A stretch of DNA of 64,000 nt from a bacterium. Lineage in GTDB: Bacteria; Vulcanimicrobiota; JABDET01. This document shows, piece after piece, positions 1 to 9,117 of this stretch (its first letter is position 1; every line of letters begins with the position of its first letter). The notes beneath the pieces were generated by a model. It was not told the origin of the DNA, ran no database searches, and saw only the letters and a list, made by a program, of their open reading frames with translations. The position numbers and the translations under genes were made by a program. The DNA lies in assembly GCA_021817145.1 (NCBI GenBank), contig JAKAVV010000006.1, forward strand, positions 1-64,000, in the 5' to 3' direction.

Positions 1-7
1 ATAAGAG

Positions 8-1216
8 ATGGCGAAGCAGAAATTTGATCGAACGAAGCCTCATGTGAATGTGGGGACAATTGGGCACATTGATCATGGGAAGACGACGTTAACGGCTGCG
101 ATAACGAGTGTATTAGCGAGCGGCGGGAAGACGAAAGCTTTAGCGGTGGATCAGATTGACAATGCTCCTGAGGAGAAGGAGAGAGGGATAACGATAGCGA
201 TTTATCATGCGGAGTATGAGACAGAGAAGAGGCATTATGCGCATGTGGATTGTCCTGGTCATGCGGATTATATTAAGAACATGATAACTGGGGCTGCGCA
301 GATGGATGGTGCGATTTTAGTAGTGGCTGCGACCGATGGTCCGATGCCTCAGACGAGGGAGCATATTTTATTAGCGCGTCAGGTAGGTGTTCCATATATT
401 GTGGTATTTTTGAACAAAGCGGACATGGTGGAGGACAAGGAGTTAGTGGAGTTAGTGGAGTTAGAGATTCGGGATTTATTGAGCACGTATGAGTTTCCCG
501 GGGACAAGACACCGATTGTGGTAGGGAGCGCGTTGAAGGCATTAGAGTGTGGATGCGGGAAGCGGGAGTGTCAGTGGTGTGGGAAGATATGGGAGTTAAT
601 GGATGCGGTGGACAGTTATATTGTGACACCTGAGCGTCCTGTGGACAAGCCGTTTTTGATGCCAGTGGAGGATGTGTTTACGATATCCGGTCGAGGGACA
701 GTAGGGACAGGTCGAGTGGAGAGAGGGAGAGTGAAAGTAGGGGAGGAGATAGAGATTATTGGGTTAAAGCCGGATGTGAAGAAGAGTGTTGTGACAGGTG
801 TGGAGATGTTTCGGAAGTTATTGGATGAGGGGATAGCCGGGGATAATGTTGGTGTTTTGTTAAGGGGAGTAGAGAGAGAGGAGTTAGAGCGTGGTCAGGT
901 ATTAGCGAAGCCTGGTTCGATCAAGCCGCATACGAAGTTTAAGTGTGAGGTGTATATTTTAAGCAAGGAAGAAGGGGGCAGGCACACGCCGTTTTTCAGT
1001 GGGTATCGTCCTCAGTTTTATTTTCGGACGACGGATGTGACAGGGGATGTGAAGCTGCCTGGAGGAGTAGAGATGGTGATGCCGGGTGACAATGTGACCT
1101 TAGATGTTGAATTGATTACTCCGATAGCGATTGAAGAAGGATTAAGGTTTGCGATTCGAGAAGGGGGCAGGACTGTTGGCGCTGGAGTCGTAACAAAAGT
1201 CGGAGAAGGTGCATAA
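8..1216 (+). CDS. tuf: Elongation factor Tu
   Basis: GTPase that delivers aminoacyl-tRNA to the ribosome in the cytoplasm. The 402 residues carry every EF-Tu hallmark: P-loop GHIDHGKTT (19-27), DCPGH (81-85), NKAD (136-139) and a full beta-barrel C-terminus ending near GAGVVTKV. Between the G5 loop (GSAL, 173-176) and domain 2 there is a cysteine-rich insertion with Cys181, Cys183, Cys188 and Cys191, a plausible zinc knuckle. [10 protein letters not shown] replaces the usual TVVTG. Codon use is odd: by my reading all 29 Glu codons up to about position 967 are GAG, then 7 of the last 8 are GAA as in the neighbours. Its stop overlaps the rpmG start (TAATG). Identity is certain; the codon mosaic is my own reading. 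Confidence 0.98.
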   Translation: MAKQKFDRTKPHVNVGTIGHIDHGKTTLTAAITSVLASGGKTKALAVDQIDNAPEEKERGITIAIYHAEYETEKRHYAHVDCPGHADYIKNMITGAAQMDGAILVVAATDGPMPQTREHILLARQVGVPYIVVFLNKADMVEDKELVELVELEIRDLLSTYEFPGDKTPIVVGSALKALECGCGKRECQWCGKIWELMDAVDSYIVTPERPVDKPFLMPVEDVFTISGRGTVGTGRVERGRVKVGEEIEIIGLKPDVKKSVVTGVEMFRKLLDEGIAGDNVGVLLRGVEREELERGQVLAKPGSIKPHTKFKCEVYILSKEEGGRHTPFFSGYRPQFYFRTTDVTGDVKLPGGVEMVMPGDNVTLDVELITPIAIEEGLRFAIREGGRTVGAGVVTKVGEGA

Positions 1217-1380
1217 TGGCAAAAAAAGATCAAACAGCGATTATCAATATGGCGTGTGGAGATTGTAAAAGAAGGAATTATACCACCACTAAAAATCGCC
1301 AGAAAACACAGGATCGCTTATCTTTAAGAAAGTATTGTCCATGGTGCAGAAAGCACACAGAACATAAAGAAACGAAATGA
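1216..1380 (+). CDS. rpmG: 50S ribosomal protein L33
   Basis: Large-subunit protein of 54 residues, the usual L33 length. The translation reads [20 protein letters not shown] and continues with the family core NYTTTKNRQ. It holds a CxxC pair at Cys14/Cys17 and a second at Cys41/Cys44 (YCPWC), so this is the zinc-binding (C+) form of L33. The ATG shares one base with the tuf stop, and its TGA lies inside the ATGA that starts secE, so tuf-rpmG-secE are translationally coupled. The order tuf-rpmG-secE-nusG is common in bacteria. Confidence 0.95.
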   Translation: MAKKDQTAIINMACGDCKRRNYTTTKNRQKTQDRLSLRKYCPWCRKHTEHKETK

Positions 1381-1691
1381 AAGGAACTGGAACATTGGCC
1401 GCAAAGCAGCAAACCACTCAACAACCTCCTCCTCGTCCTCCGAAAAGTCAGGGGACAAAGGAAAAGGTTAAACTGTTAGGGACTCTTGTAGATGGCAGTA
1501 AAAAAGCATGGGAAGAGACACTGCGATTTTTGCGCGGTGTAAAATCTGAATATAAAAAGATTACATGGCCCACACCTAAAGAATTAAGGGGACATTCACT
1601 GGTTGTGATTGGAGCCACGATTCTTGTTTCGTTTTATATGTGGGCTGTTGGTTTTGTTCTGCATTGGCTCTTCTCATTTCTTCACCATTGA
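1377..1691 (+). CDS. secE: Preprotein translocase subunit SecE
   Basis: Small essential subunit of the SecYEG channel in the inner membrane. The 104-residue protein has a low-complexity Pro/Gln-rich head (about 1-40), then the conserved amphipathic helix before the membrane ([20 protein letters not shown]), then one transmembrane helix (about 74-98) with a short periplasmic tail. A single membrane span is the usual bacterial SecE form outside enterobacteria. The start overlaps the rpmG stop by four bases (ATGA). Confidence 0.95.
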   Translation: MKGTGTLAAKQQTTQQPPPRPPKSQGTKEKVKLLGTLVDGSKKAWEETLRFLRGVKSEYKKITWPTPKELRGHSLVVIGATILVSFYMWAVGFVLHWLFSFLHH

Positions 1692-1711
1692 TTACTTTAA
1701 AGGATGAAAAC

Positions 1712-2338
1712 ATGATTGACAGTCAAAACGAGGAAACTCAAAACTTAAAAACTGAAGAACTGGAGTTTGTTCCAGAGGAAGTTCAGGAGCTTGCAGCAGA
1801 GGAGAAAAATCCTGATAGAAAATGGTATGTGATTCATACCCTTTCTGGGCATGAGCAGAAAGTTCGAAATAATTTATTAAAACGAATTGAAACCATGAAT
1901 ATGAAGGATAAGATTTTTGATATTTTAGTTCCTACAGAAGAAGAAGTTGAGATTAAGTCAGGCAAGAAGCGAATTGTAAAGCGGAAAATATTCCCTGGTT
2001 ATGTGATGGTTGAAATGATTGTGTCAGATGATTCCTGGTATGTAGTCAGGAATACTTCGGGAGTTACAGGTTTTGTTGGTTCAGGCACCAAACCAGAGCC
2101 CCTGCAAGATGAAGAAGCCCAGCAGCTGCTGAAACAATCTTCAGGTGAAGCTCCTCCACGCAGGCGCCTGAGTCTGAAAATAGGAGATAAAGTTAGGATC
2201 ACATCAGGTCCATTTGTAGAGTTTTATGGTTCTATTCAGGAAGTTAATCCTGAAAAAGAGAAGATTAAGGTTTTAGTCAGTATTTTTGGGCGTGAAACTC
2301 CAGTTGAACTGGATTATGGTCAAGTAGAAAAATTATAA
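1712..2338 (+). CDS. nusG: Transcription termination/antitermination factor NusG
   Basis: RNA polymerase-associated elongation factor. I start it at the ATG at 1712, which has AAAGGA about 10 bases upstream; the frame is open further upstream but that part overlaps secE. The 208-residue product has an acidic N-terminal tail (about 1-35), the NGN domain ([15 protein letters not shown] to the FPGYVMVEM signature) and a C-terminal KOW domain ([18 protein letters not shown]). The tail of more than 30 acidic residues before the NGN domain is longer than in E. coli. It sits between secE and rplK as in most bacteria. Confidence 0.95.
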   Translation: MIDSQNEETQNLKTEELEFVPEEVQELAAEEKNPDRKWYVIHTLSGHEQKVRNNLLKRIETMNMKDKIFDILVPTEEEVEIKSGKKRIVKRKIFPGYVMVEMIVSDDSWYVVRNTSGVTGFVGSGTKPEPLQDEEAQQLLKQSSGEAPPRRRLSLKIGDKVRITSGPFVEFYGSIQEVNPEKEKIKVLVSIFGRETPVELDYGQVEKL

Positions 2339-2351
2339 AGGGGAACTCATC

Positions 2352-2777
2352 ATGGCAAAAAAGATAAAAGCAGTCGTTAAATTGCAAATTCAGGCGGGAA
2401 AAGCGAATCCAGCCCCTCCCATTGGTCCTGCTTTAGGTCAGCACGGGGTTAATATTATGGAATTTTGCAAGCAGTATAATGACAAAACAGCTAAACAGGC
2501 CGGAACTGTGATACCTGCTGAGATTACGATTTATGATGATCGCACTTTTTCATTTATTACAAAGACTCCACCTGCTTCTGTTCTGCTGGTTAAGGCTGCT
2601 AATATTGAAAAGGGATCAGGGGAACCAAATCGGAAAAAAGTTGGGAAAGTAGGACGGGCTAAAATTAGAGAAATTGCGCAGATTAAGATGTCAGATTTAA
2701 ATGCCAATGATATTGATGGCGCTATGAGAATTATTGAAGGGACAGCCAGGAATATGGGGCTGGAAGTGGAGAATTAA
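2352..2777 (+). CDS. rplK: 50S ribosomal protein L11
   Basis: Component of the GTPase-associated centre of the large subunit. The 141 residues match family length and carry the family core ([45 protein letters not shown]). A purine-rich AAGGGGAA site lies about 8 bases before the ATG. It is 13 bases after nusG and 16 before rplA, the standard nusG-rplK-rplA order. Confidence 0.98.
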   Translation: MAKKIKAVVKLQIQAGKANPAPPIGPALGQHGVNIMEFCKQYNDKTAKQAGTVIPAEITIYDDRTFSFITKTPPASVLLVKAANIEKGSGEPNRKKVGKVGRAKIREIAQIKMSDLNANDIDGAMRIIEGTARNMGLEVEN

Positions 2778-2793
2778 AATTTAGGAGGGCGCC

Positions 2794-3510
2794 ATGACAG
2801 TAATGGTAAAAGGTGGGAAAAAGTATCGGGAATCAATTGGGAAAGTGGATCAGACTAAACTTTATGCTCCTGATGAAGCCCTGGATCTGGTTAAAGAGGT
2901 CGCTAAAGCAAAGTTTGACGAAACCATTGAGCTTCATATTCTGTTAGGGATTGATCCGAAACGTTCAGATCAAAATGTAAGAGGAACAGTTGTGCTTCCT
3001 TATGGAACAGGTAAAACACCGAAAGTGATTGCTTTTGCTAAAGGGGATAAAGCTAAAGAAGCGGAACAGTCAGGAGCTGATGAAGTTGGAGCTGAAGAGT
3101 TAATTCAAAAAGTAAAATCAGGATGGAGCGATTTTGAAATAGCGGTAGCAACGCCTGACATGATGGGACAGATAGGATCTCAGCTTGGTAAAATTTTAGG
3201 ACCGAGAATGCCTAATCCAAAAGCAGGAACAGTGGCTTTGGAGATTGGGAAAGCTGTCAAAGAATTAAAAAGCGGAAAGGTGCAATTTCGCATTGATAAA
3301 CAGGGGATTGTGCATGTCCCTATTGGGAAAGCTTCGTTTGAAAAAGATAAGTTGTTGAAAAATTTTACAACCTTAATTGAAGCTCTGCTTCGATCTCGTC
3401 CCCCAGCAGCAAAAGGTCAGTTTTTAAAAACCATTACACTAACCAGTACAATGGGACCTGGGATTAAACTTGATGGAGCCAGGCTGTCTCTCTCTGCCTC
3501 TGAAAAATAA
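2794..3510 (+). CDS. rplA: 50S ribosomal protein L1
   Basis: Ribosomal L1 stalk protein, often the autogenous repressor of the L11 operon. The 238-residue length is normal and the family motifs are present: the [12 protein letters not shown] stretch, the [17 protein letters not shown] signature and the [21 protein letters not shown] segment. GGAGGG precedes the ATG; a second in-frame ATG three codons in is less well spaced. Unusually, rplJ and rplL do not follow; the next genes are unrelated to the ribosome. Confidence 0.98.
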   Translation: MTVMVKGGKKYRESIGKVDQTKLYAPDEALDLVKEVAKAKFDETIELHILLGIDPKRSDQNVRGTVVLPYGTGKTPKVIAFAKGDKAKEAEQSGADEVGAEELIQKVKSGWSDFEIAVATPDMMGQIGSQLGKILGPRMPNPKAGTVALEIGKAVKELKSGKVQFRIDKQGIVHVPIGKASFEKDKLLKNFTTLIEALLRSRPPAAKGQFLKTITLTSTMGPGIKLDGARLSLSASEK

Positions 3511-3515
3511 CGCTT

Positions 3516-3776
3516 ATGGGGATTCGCATTCAAAAAGATCGAATCTCGGTTATTGTGATGACTGAACAATATCGGATTGAAGGGGAAATTCATGTTGTTG
3601 CAGGTGGAAGAGTGATTGATGAAATCAATAAAGAAAAAGATTTTATTCCACTGACTAATGTGACAGTTTATGATGCCGCAACAGGGAACTCTATAGATAC
3701 CGTTGAGTTTATTGCCATTCAAAAGCAAGCTGTTGTTTTTGTCGCTCCAACGTCTTCTACAGGCGCTGAGTTTTGA
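3516..3776 (+). CDS. Small protein of unknown function (DUF6812-like)
   Basis: An 86-residue, probably all-beta cytoplasmic protein with no signal peptide. The pattern YRIEGEIHV..GGR..D.IN....FIPLTNVTVYD followed by a hydrophobic IAIQKQAVVFV strand resembles a small uncharacterised family I recall as DUF6812; I cannot confirm that without a profile search. It starts 6 bases after rplA and ends 3 bases before the next gene, so it is probably cotranscribed with the ribosomal genes. No catalytic motif is visible. Confidence 0.7.
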   Translation: MGIRIQKDRISVIVMTEQYRIEGEIHVVAGGRVIDEINKEKDFIPLTNVTVYDAATGNSIDTVEFIAIQKQAVVFVAPTSSTGAEF

Positions 3777-3779
3777 AAA

Positions 3780-4457
3780 ATGATTGTCCGATGGTTTGGA
3801 CATTCCTGTTTTCTCTTCTATTCTAAAAAGGGGACCCGTATTTTAACGGATCCGTATGCTGAAACAGTATCTTATCCTTTCCCTCCATTAACTTGTGAGA
3901 TTGTTGTTGTTTCTCATGAACATCAGGATCATAATGCTGTATGGAGGATTATGGGAGATCCATTTCTAGTAAAAAGAACTAACCCTGGTTTATGTGAGTT
4001 TGAGGTTCCTTTAAAGTTAACAGGGGAGACTTTTATTTTTAAAGGATTGCCTGTCTATCATGACGAAGCCCTTGGAAGAAAAAGAGGACCTAATACGATT
4101 TTTTTGTGGCGGATGGATGGGTATTCGATCTGCCATCTTGGGGATTTAGGGCATCCTTTAAATGAGGAACAGGTGAATGCGATTGGAAAGGTTGATATTT
4201 TGCTGCTGCCTGTGGGGGGGGGAAAACAGGTGTTGGATGGGAAAGAAGCCACACTGGTTGTTCATTCACTTCAACCTTCCTTTGTTTTTCCAATGCACTA
4301 TAAAACCGCTTCTGTTGATATGGGATTAGATTCTGTGGATGAGTTTTTAAGGTTGATGACCCAGGTGGAAAGGTTAAATGGCAACCAGTTTGAAGTCAAT
4401 ACGGTTCCAAAACAAAGCACAGTCGTTGTTTTTGATTATCCTGTTAAAAGGGGGTAG
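3780..4457 (+). CDS. Metallo-beta-lactamase-fold metal-dependent hydrolase
   Basis: Cytoplasmic hydrolase of the MBL fold, of the UlaG-like/beta-lactamase_2 subgroup. The 225-residue protein opens with the strand-turn WFGHSCF and contains the metal-binding HxHxDH at 46-51 (SHEHQDH), a later HLGDLGH and a C-terminal FPMHYKT. Substrate is unknown; close families include L-ascorbate-6-phosphate lactonase-like enzymes, but the context gives no sign of ascorbate use. It lies 2 bases before pyrG and may be cotranscribed. Confidence 0.88.
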   Translation: MIVRWFGHSCFLFYSKKGTRILTDPYAETVSYPFPPLTCEIVVVSHEHQDHNAVWRIMGDPFLVKRTNPGLCEFEVPLKLTGETFIFKGLPVYHDEALGRKRGPNTIFLWRMDGYSICHLGDLGHPLNEEQVNAIGKVDILLLPVGGGKQVLDGKEATLVVHSLQPSFVFPMHYKTASVDMGLDSVDEFLRLMTQVERLNGNQFEVNTVPKQSTVVVFDYPVKRG

Positions 4458-4459
4458 AG

Positions 4460-6103
4460 ATGGGGTCAAAATTTATTTTTGTTACAGGCGGAGTTGTGAG
4501 TTCAATTGGAAAGGGGATTACTTCGGCTTCCCTTGGAAGACTTTTAAAAAGCCGGGATTTAAAGATTACAATTCAAAAGTTCGATCCGTACATTAATGTG
4601 GATGCAGGGACTATGAATCCCTACCAGCATGGAGAGGTTTTTGTTACAGAAGATGGGGCTGAAACGGATCTGGACTTAGGACATTATGAGCGATTTATTG
4701 ATGAAAATTTGCATCAAGATAATAATGTGACAACAGGGAAAATTTATGGAGCGGTTATTGCGAAAGAGAGAAAAGGGGAGTATTTAGGGGATACGGTTAA
4801 AGTGATTCCTCATGTTACCAATCAAATTAAGGAAGAGATTTTAAAAGCGGCTCGTGACAGTCAGTGCGATATTGCCATTGTGGAAGTTGGAGGAACGGTC
4901 GGCGATATTGAGGGACAGCCCTTTTTAGAAGCGATTCGTCAGTTAAAAAATGATTTGGGAGAAGGGAATGTTCTTTATATTCATGTAACTCTTGTTCCCC
5001 ATATCGGAGCAGCGGGAGAATTGAAAACAAAACCAACTCAGCACAGTGTAAAAGAATTAAGAGGGATGGGGATTCAGCCTGATATTATTGTGTGCAGGAC
5101 AGAGAAAAAATTAACTTCTGATGTTTTAGAGAAAATCGCGCTTTACTGCGATGTTGAAAAAGAAGCCATTATGCAGAGTGTGGATGCTCCTAGTATTTAT
5201 GAAGTTCCCCTGATGCTTGAAAAGCAGCATTTAAGCGATCTGGTCATGAAAAAACTTCGAATGATTTCTTCCCCTCTGCATCTTCAGGACTGGGAAGAAA
5301 TGGTATCCCGAATCCAGCATCCAGAACATCGTGTTACCATCGCTCTTGTTGGAAAATATGTGCAGCTGAAAGATGCTTACATCAGCATTTCAGAAGCTTT
5401 AACTCATGGCGGGATTTCAAATAGAGCTCAAGTAGAGATTAAGAAAATCGATGCCGAGATTTTGCAGTCAGAAACTCCTGATGTTCACTTAAGAGATGTG
5501 GATGGAATTCTTGTCCCTGGCGGATTTGGGGGTCGAGGATTGGAAGGGAAAATTTTGGCTATTCAGTACGCTCGCGAGAATAGAGTCCCTTATTTTGGAA
5601 TCTGTTATGGAATGCAGTGCGCGACAGTTGAGTATGCAAGAAACGTGGCGGGCTGGAAAAAAGCAAATACCACTGAAGCTGATCTGGATACTCCTTATCC
5701 TGTTATCAGTCTTTTGGCAGAACAGCACGGACTTGAATCTAAAGGGGGAACCATGAGGCTTGGGGCTTATGCCTGCCGACTAAAAAAAGGTTCAAAAGCT
5801 TACGATGCTTATGGAGAAGAATTGATTTATGAGCGCCACCGCCACCGTTACGAATTCAACAATATTTATCTAGAAGAATTAATGAACAAAGGGTTAGTCG
5901 TATCAGGGATGAATCCTGAGAGAAACCTTGTGGAAATTATCGAAATTGCGGATCACCCCTGGTTTGTTGCCACCCAATTTCATCCTGAGTTTAAATCACG
6001 ACCGAATCGAGCTCATCCTCTTTATCGAGATTTCATCAAAGCCGCAGTTGAATATCGTCTCAGGGTTCAAGGGAAAACTAAAGCAGTATCTGCGCATCAA
6101 TAA
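4460..6103 (+). CDS. pyrG: CTP synthase
   Basis: Makes CTP from UTP, ATP and glutamine. The 547 residues are full length. The N-terminal synthetase domain begins [20 protein letters not shown], with [21 protein letters not shown] following. The C-terminal class I glutamine amidotransferase domain has the nucleophile Cys382 (GICYGMQCA) and the His508/Glu510 pair (FHPEF). GICYGMQ replaces the more common GICLGMQ. It is 2 bases after the MBL gene. Confidence 0.98.
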   Translation: MGSKFIFVTGGVVSSIGKGITSASLGRLLKSRDLKITIQKFDPYINVDAGTMNPYQHGEVFVTEDGAETDLDLGHYERFIDENLHQDNNVTTGKIYGAVIAKERKGEYLGDTVKVIPHVTNQIKEEILKAARDSQCDIAIVEVGGTVGDIEGQPFLEAIRQLKNDLGEGNVLYIHVTLVPHIGAAGELKTKPTQHSVKELRGMGIQPDIIVCRTEKKLTSDVLEKIALYCDVEKEAIMQSVDAPSIYEVPLMLEKQHLSDLVMKKLRMISSPLHLQDWEEMVSRIQHPEHRVTIALVGKYVQLKDAYISISEALTHGGISNRAQVEIKKIDAEILQSETPDVHLRDVDGILVPGGFGGRGLEGKILAIQYARENRVPYFGICYGMQCATVEYARNVAGWKKANTTEADLDTPYPVISLLAEQHGLESKGGTMRLGAYACRLKKGSKAYDAYGEELIYERHRHRYEFNNIYLEELMNKGLVVSGMNPERNLVEIIEIADHPWFVATQFHPEFKSRPNRAHPLYRDFIKAAVEYRLRVQGKTKAVSAHQ

Positions 6104-6129
6104 CGTTCTCTATTTTGTGAAGGAGAACG
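6104..6129. other. Short inverted repeat after pyrG
   Basis: CGTTCTC at 6104-6110 pairs perfectly with GAGAACG at 6123-6129 across a 12-base loop. No U-run follows, so it is not a convincing intrinsic terminator. It starts directly after the pyrG stop and may be a weak 3-prime stabiliser or chance. Confidence 0.3.
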
Positions 6130-6177
6130 CCCACCCAGAGAGAATTCTTGTCTTTAAATTCTTGGGAGGTGGAATCA

Positions 6178-6672
6178 ATGAGTAAAAAAGTGATCTGCAG
6201 TTTGTTGTTAGGCGCATCTTTCTTTATTATAGGCTGCTCTAAAAAGGTAGAAGTCGTAAAAACTCCAGGTGGAACAATCCAGGTTGAAAAAGGGAGAAAT
6301 CAGGTAACCATTACAGGGAAACAAGGAACCGTAACATTTGGAAATAAAATCAGCGAAGAGAAATTGGGTGTTCCTATTTATCCCGGCGCAGCAGAAAAAG
6401 GGGGGGAGACTTTTAGCTCCAATACAACTAAAACTAAAAAGAGTATTTCCATGGTTACTCTGACAACCCAGGATTCGTTCGATAAAGTTGTGTCATTTTA
6501 CAAATCTAAGCTCCCTGCAAAAACGAAAATGGATACAGTCAATACTCCTGAAATGGAAATGGCAATGTTTGATATGAAGCCCCAATATGGAGCGAAAGGA
6601 TTCCATGTTCAAATTACGTCAAATCCTAAAAAGAAAGAAACCCAGATTTATATTATGACAGGCACTAAATAG
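6178..6672 (+). CDS. Putative lipoprotein of unknown function
   Basis: A 164-residue exported protein. I place the start at 6178, where GGGAGGTGG lies about 7 bases upstream; the frame extends 10 codons further up without a ribosome site. The N-terminus is a lipoprotein signal with lipobox FIIGC (Cys20). The mature part has a beta-rich segment (TIQVEKGRNQVTITGKQGTVTFG), a GVPIYPGA motif and a C-terminal alpha/beta domain of the type where an FYKSKL helix follows a hydrophobic strand. That layout occurs in many uncharacterised envelope lipoproteins. Confidence 0.8.
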   Translation: MSKKVICSLLLGASFFIIGCSKKVEVVKTPGGTIQVEKGRNQVTITGKQGTVTFGNKISEEKLGVPIYPGAAEKGGETFSSNTTKTKKSISMVTLTTQDSFDKVVSFYKSKLPAKTKMDTVNTPEMEMAMFDMKPQYGAKGFHVQITSNPKKKETQIYIMTGTK

Positions 6673-6728
6673 ACTGGACATTACTGGATTCAGGCTTTAA
6701 AATTGCAAGAAAAAAGGGGGAAATTATC

Positions 6729-7187
6729 ATGAGTGCAAATTGCAGCTGCGGCGCAGTTGTTCCAGAGGGATCTCAATTCTGTCAGAGTTGTGGAAAGCCG
6801 GTTGGACAGGTTACTCCTTCGAGCCCGCAGGGAATCTCTGCTTCTTCCGGCGGACTCAGCCAAAGCGCAGCAGGAGGGCTGGCTTACATTACCATTATTC
6901 CTGCCATTATTTTTTTACTGATGGAACCTTATAACCGAAATTCATTTATTCGATTTCATGCCTGGCAGTCAATTTTTTTAGGAATTGCGGCTTTAGTGGT
7001 AGGAACTGGATTCAGCATGATGTACCATTTGCTCTGGTTTCTGGGATTTCTTCTTTTCCCTGTTTCAATGCTTGTTGATATTGGGTTTTTTGCTGTATGG
7101 CTCGTGTGCCTTATAAAAGCTTTTTCAGGGGGAAAGTTTAAATTGCCTCTTATTGGAGATTTAGCGCAGCAGCAGGCAGGGGATTAA
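6729..7187 (+). CDS. Zinc-ribbon membrane protein, DUF4870/Tic20-like
   Basis: A 152-residue inner-membrane protein. An N-terminal zinc ribbon has Cys5, Cys7, Cys18 and Cys21. A Ser/Gly/Gln-rich linker follows, then three to four transmembrane helices (about 48-67, 78-97, 100-118, 118-133) with the F-H-A-W-Q-S signature between the first two helices, typical of DUF4870-like proteins. A GGGGGAAA site lies just before the ATG. The next gene starts one base after the stop. Function is unknown. Confidence 0.8.
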   Translation: MSANCSCGAVVPEGSQFCQSCGKPVGQVTPSSPQGISASSGGLSQSAAGGLAYITIIPAIIFLLMEPYNRNSFIRFHAWQSIFLGIAALVVGTGFSMMYHLLWFLGFLLFPVSMLVDIGFFAVWLVCLIKAFSGGKFKLPLIGDLAQQQAGD

Positions 7188-7188
7188 A

Positions 7189-7914
7189 GTGAAAATAATA
7201 GTATTTCCGATTTTCCTCATTATAACAGCTGCACTGGGGCTGATTTCCTGTCATGGTAGAGGGGGAGTGAGAGCTTCAACACCTCCTCTTGTTTTGCAAA
7301 GTAAACAGGGAACCCTTATGGCAAATACTGCCTTTACTGGTTACTGCAGAGAATATTATTCTCCACGAGCCTGGAGAGGAACCATAACTTACAATTATGA
7401 TGAAGTTAGTCCTTTAGGGACAACGGCCGTAACTCTCAATTGTAAGGTTTTTATGAAACCCTGGAAGAAAAAAGGTTACTCTTTAGGTCCACCGGATTAC
7501 TGGGACAGCCATGCAGCCTGCAGTTATACCTATCATTATGTTTGGCCACAGTTTGAGAAAGTTGTTGGGAAAGGGGTCATATCCAATGGACAGCTTGGCC
7601 TGTATATGAATACTAATCCCAAAGCCTGCCTTTATCGTCTTAGTATCATTAAGGATAATCTGCCGGCTGTAATTCATTACTTTTATTTACAACCACCAAC
7701 CAAAAAGACAGTCATCAAAGATGCAGGAGGCACAATCTGTTTCGGGTCAGTCCAGGAGTTCCCAGGAAATGTGAATGGAGTAAAACTTCCTCTTCACTTC
7801 GGGCCCCTGGTTGGAAAACTTTCCTGCAGTCCCTGGTCTAGAATACAAAAGGGACTGACAGGATACAGTGGAAATGTGAAGCTCTCCTGGCAGTTAACCC
7901 CTGTTTTAAAATAG
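7189..7914 (+). CDS. Putative secreted lipoprotein
   Basis: A 241-residue exported protein starting with GTG at 7189, one base after the previous stop. The signal sequence ends in a lipobox LISC (Cys21). The mature part is rich in aromatic residues and has several cysteines (as in TGYCREYY, AACSYTYHYVWP, GGTICFG, KLSCSPW), which suggests disulfides in an extracytoplasmic beta-rich domain. I do not recognise a family. It converges with the minus-strand operon that begins at 7953. Confidence 0.75.
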   Translation: MKIIVFPIFLIITAALGLISCHGRGGVRASTPPLVLQSKQGTLMANTAFTGYCREYYSPRAWRGTITYNYDEVSPLGTTAVTLNCKVFMKPWKKKGYSLGPPDYWDSHAACSYTYHYVWPQFEKVVGKGVISNGQLGLYMNTNPKACLYRLSIIKDNLPAVIHYFYLQPPTKKTVIKDAGGTICFGSVQEFPGNVNGVKLPLHFGPLVGKLSCSPWSRIQKGLTGYSGNVKLSWQLTPVLK

Positions 7915-7952
7915 GGATTATCTTAAACTGTTCTCTTTATCCCATTTTTCTG

Positions 7953-9116
7953 CTAAACCGCTCCAGTTTTTGCAATACCTCTTCTGGAACGAGTGACGCG
8001 GTGATGTAAAATGTGAGAGGCAAAAATTAAAACTACTGCAGCCAGAAGAATCAGGAATACATCCAGCAGATGATGCAGGATAATAGAAACAGCAATAATA
8101 AGCAAGGTCAAAAACGCAGCTAGAACAAAAGTTGCAATTCCAATTAAATTTCCAGCAAGATTCCCTAAAAATGGAATAACATCCAGCAGAGCGCGAATCG
8201 GAGAAAGACACAGAAACAGCCCTAACCAGATTCCCGCAAAACCAGCCCCTCTTAAAACCCAGGTCCATAAAACATATTCATGGTGAAGAGTTTCAATTGC
8301 CTGCTGCTTTGTTCCGCGGAAAATCCGATACAGCTCCTGATGGGAAGGGCTGAAATAAGGGACAATCTGGTTTCCTTGCAGAGCCCCTAAAATCGTTCCC
8401 TTCAGATTTTCAGGAATCATAGAATATTGAACTTGAAGATCTCCAACTTGAGGGTTATTCAGAGAATCTCCCGCATTTTCAGGAACATAAATCCCGTTTC
8501 CAGTTAAAGAATCCCCAGGAGGGATTTTAACTATCTCAGAGGATAGAGAAAGAGGGGAAAAGGAAGGAAGAGAAATGTTCCCTAGATTTACATGAAATGA
8601 TCCAATAGCAGCGGTTCCTGCGGTAAATCTTCCATTACTGATCTCCTGAGAGGGGTTTTCATGCCCCTGGGGATACTTAAAAGAGGAGGAATTCGGAGGA
8701 TTAAATGTCCATTTTTTTTGATATGTATAAGTTGTGGTGGTTGTAGAAGATCCCCCTAAATGTTTTTGCGTTGAGCTGCTCTGATTCTCGACCCAGGCAT
8801 ACATTTCCACACGCCTTTGAACAGCAAGGTAGGGTCCAGAGTTTAAAAAAAGCCCATCCCCTACTTTTTGATTCGAGATCAGAGTTCCTGTGATAGAAAT
8901 AAGCTTCCCTTTCAGGGAACCAGGAACATGAGAACCAGAGGGGCTGACAGAAACAGCGGTTTTTGCCAGGACTGAAAGATCAGCTCTTCCTTCATTCCAG
9001 TATAAGAGAATAGAAGCAGCGATTAAGAGGATAATGCCAAATAATACAGCTTTTATGGAAGAAAGTATATCGCTTCCATACCCGCTTTCTGCAACCTCAG
9101 TAAATTGATTCTGCAT
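7953..9116 (-). CDS. TMEM43-family membrane protein
   Basis: A 387-residue protein with one N-terminal membrane helix (about 22-42) followed by WNEGRA, the bacterial TMEM43 signature. A long extracytoplasmic beta domain follows, then three or four C-terminal transmembrane helices (from about residue 285). The family is a distant relative of the eukaryotic inner-nuclear-membrane protein LUMA; its bacterial role is unknown. It is the last gene of a seven-gene minus-strand operon and begins one base after the preceding stop. Confidence 0.82.
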   Translation of the reverse strand: MQNQFTEVAESGYGSDILSSIKAVLFGIILLIAASILLYWNEGRADLSVLAKTAVSVSPSGSHVPGSLKGKLISITGTLISNQKVGDGLFLNSGPYLAVQRRVEMYAWVENQSSSTQKHLGGSSTTTTTYTYQKKWTFNPPNSSSFKYPQGHENPSQEISNGRFTAGTAAIGSFHVNLGNISLPSFSPLSLSSEIVKIPPGDSLTGNGIYVPENAGDSLNNPQVGDLQVQYSMIPENLKGTILGALQGNQIVPYFSPSHQELYRIFRGTKQQAIETLHHEYVLWTWVLRGAGFAGIWLGLFLCLSPIRALLDVIPFLGNLAGNLIGIATFVLAAFLTLLIIAVSIILHHLLDVFLILLAAVVLIFASHILHHRVTRSRRGIAKTGAV

Positions 9117-9117
9117 T

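Noticed and set aside
273-629. 118-codon minus-strand ORF inside tuf
   Set aside because: The open antisense frame follows from the extreme codon bias of tuf; no start signals.
6104-6129. Intrinsic terminator after pyrG
   Set aside because: The stem is only 7 bp with a 12-base loop and no U-run; listed only as an inverted repeat.
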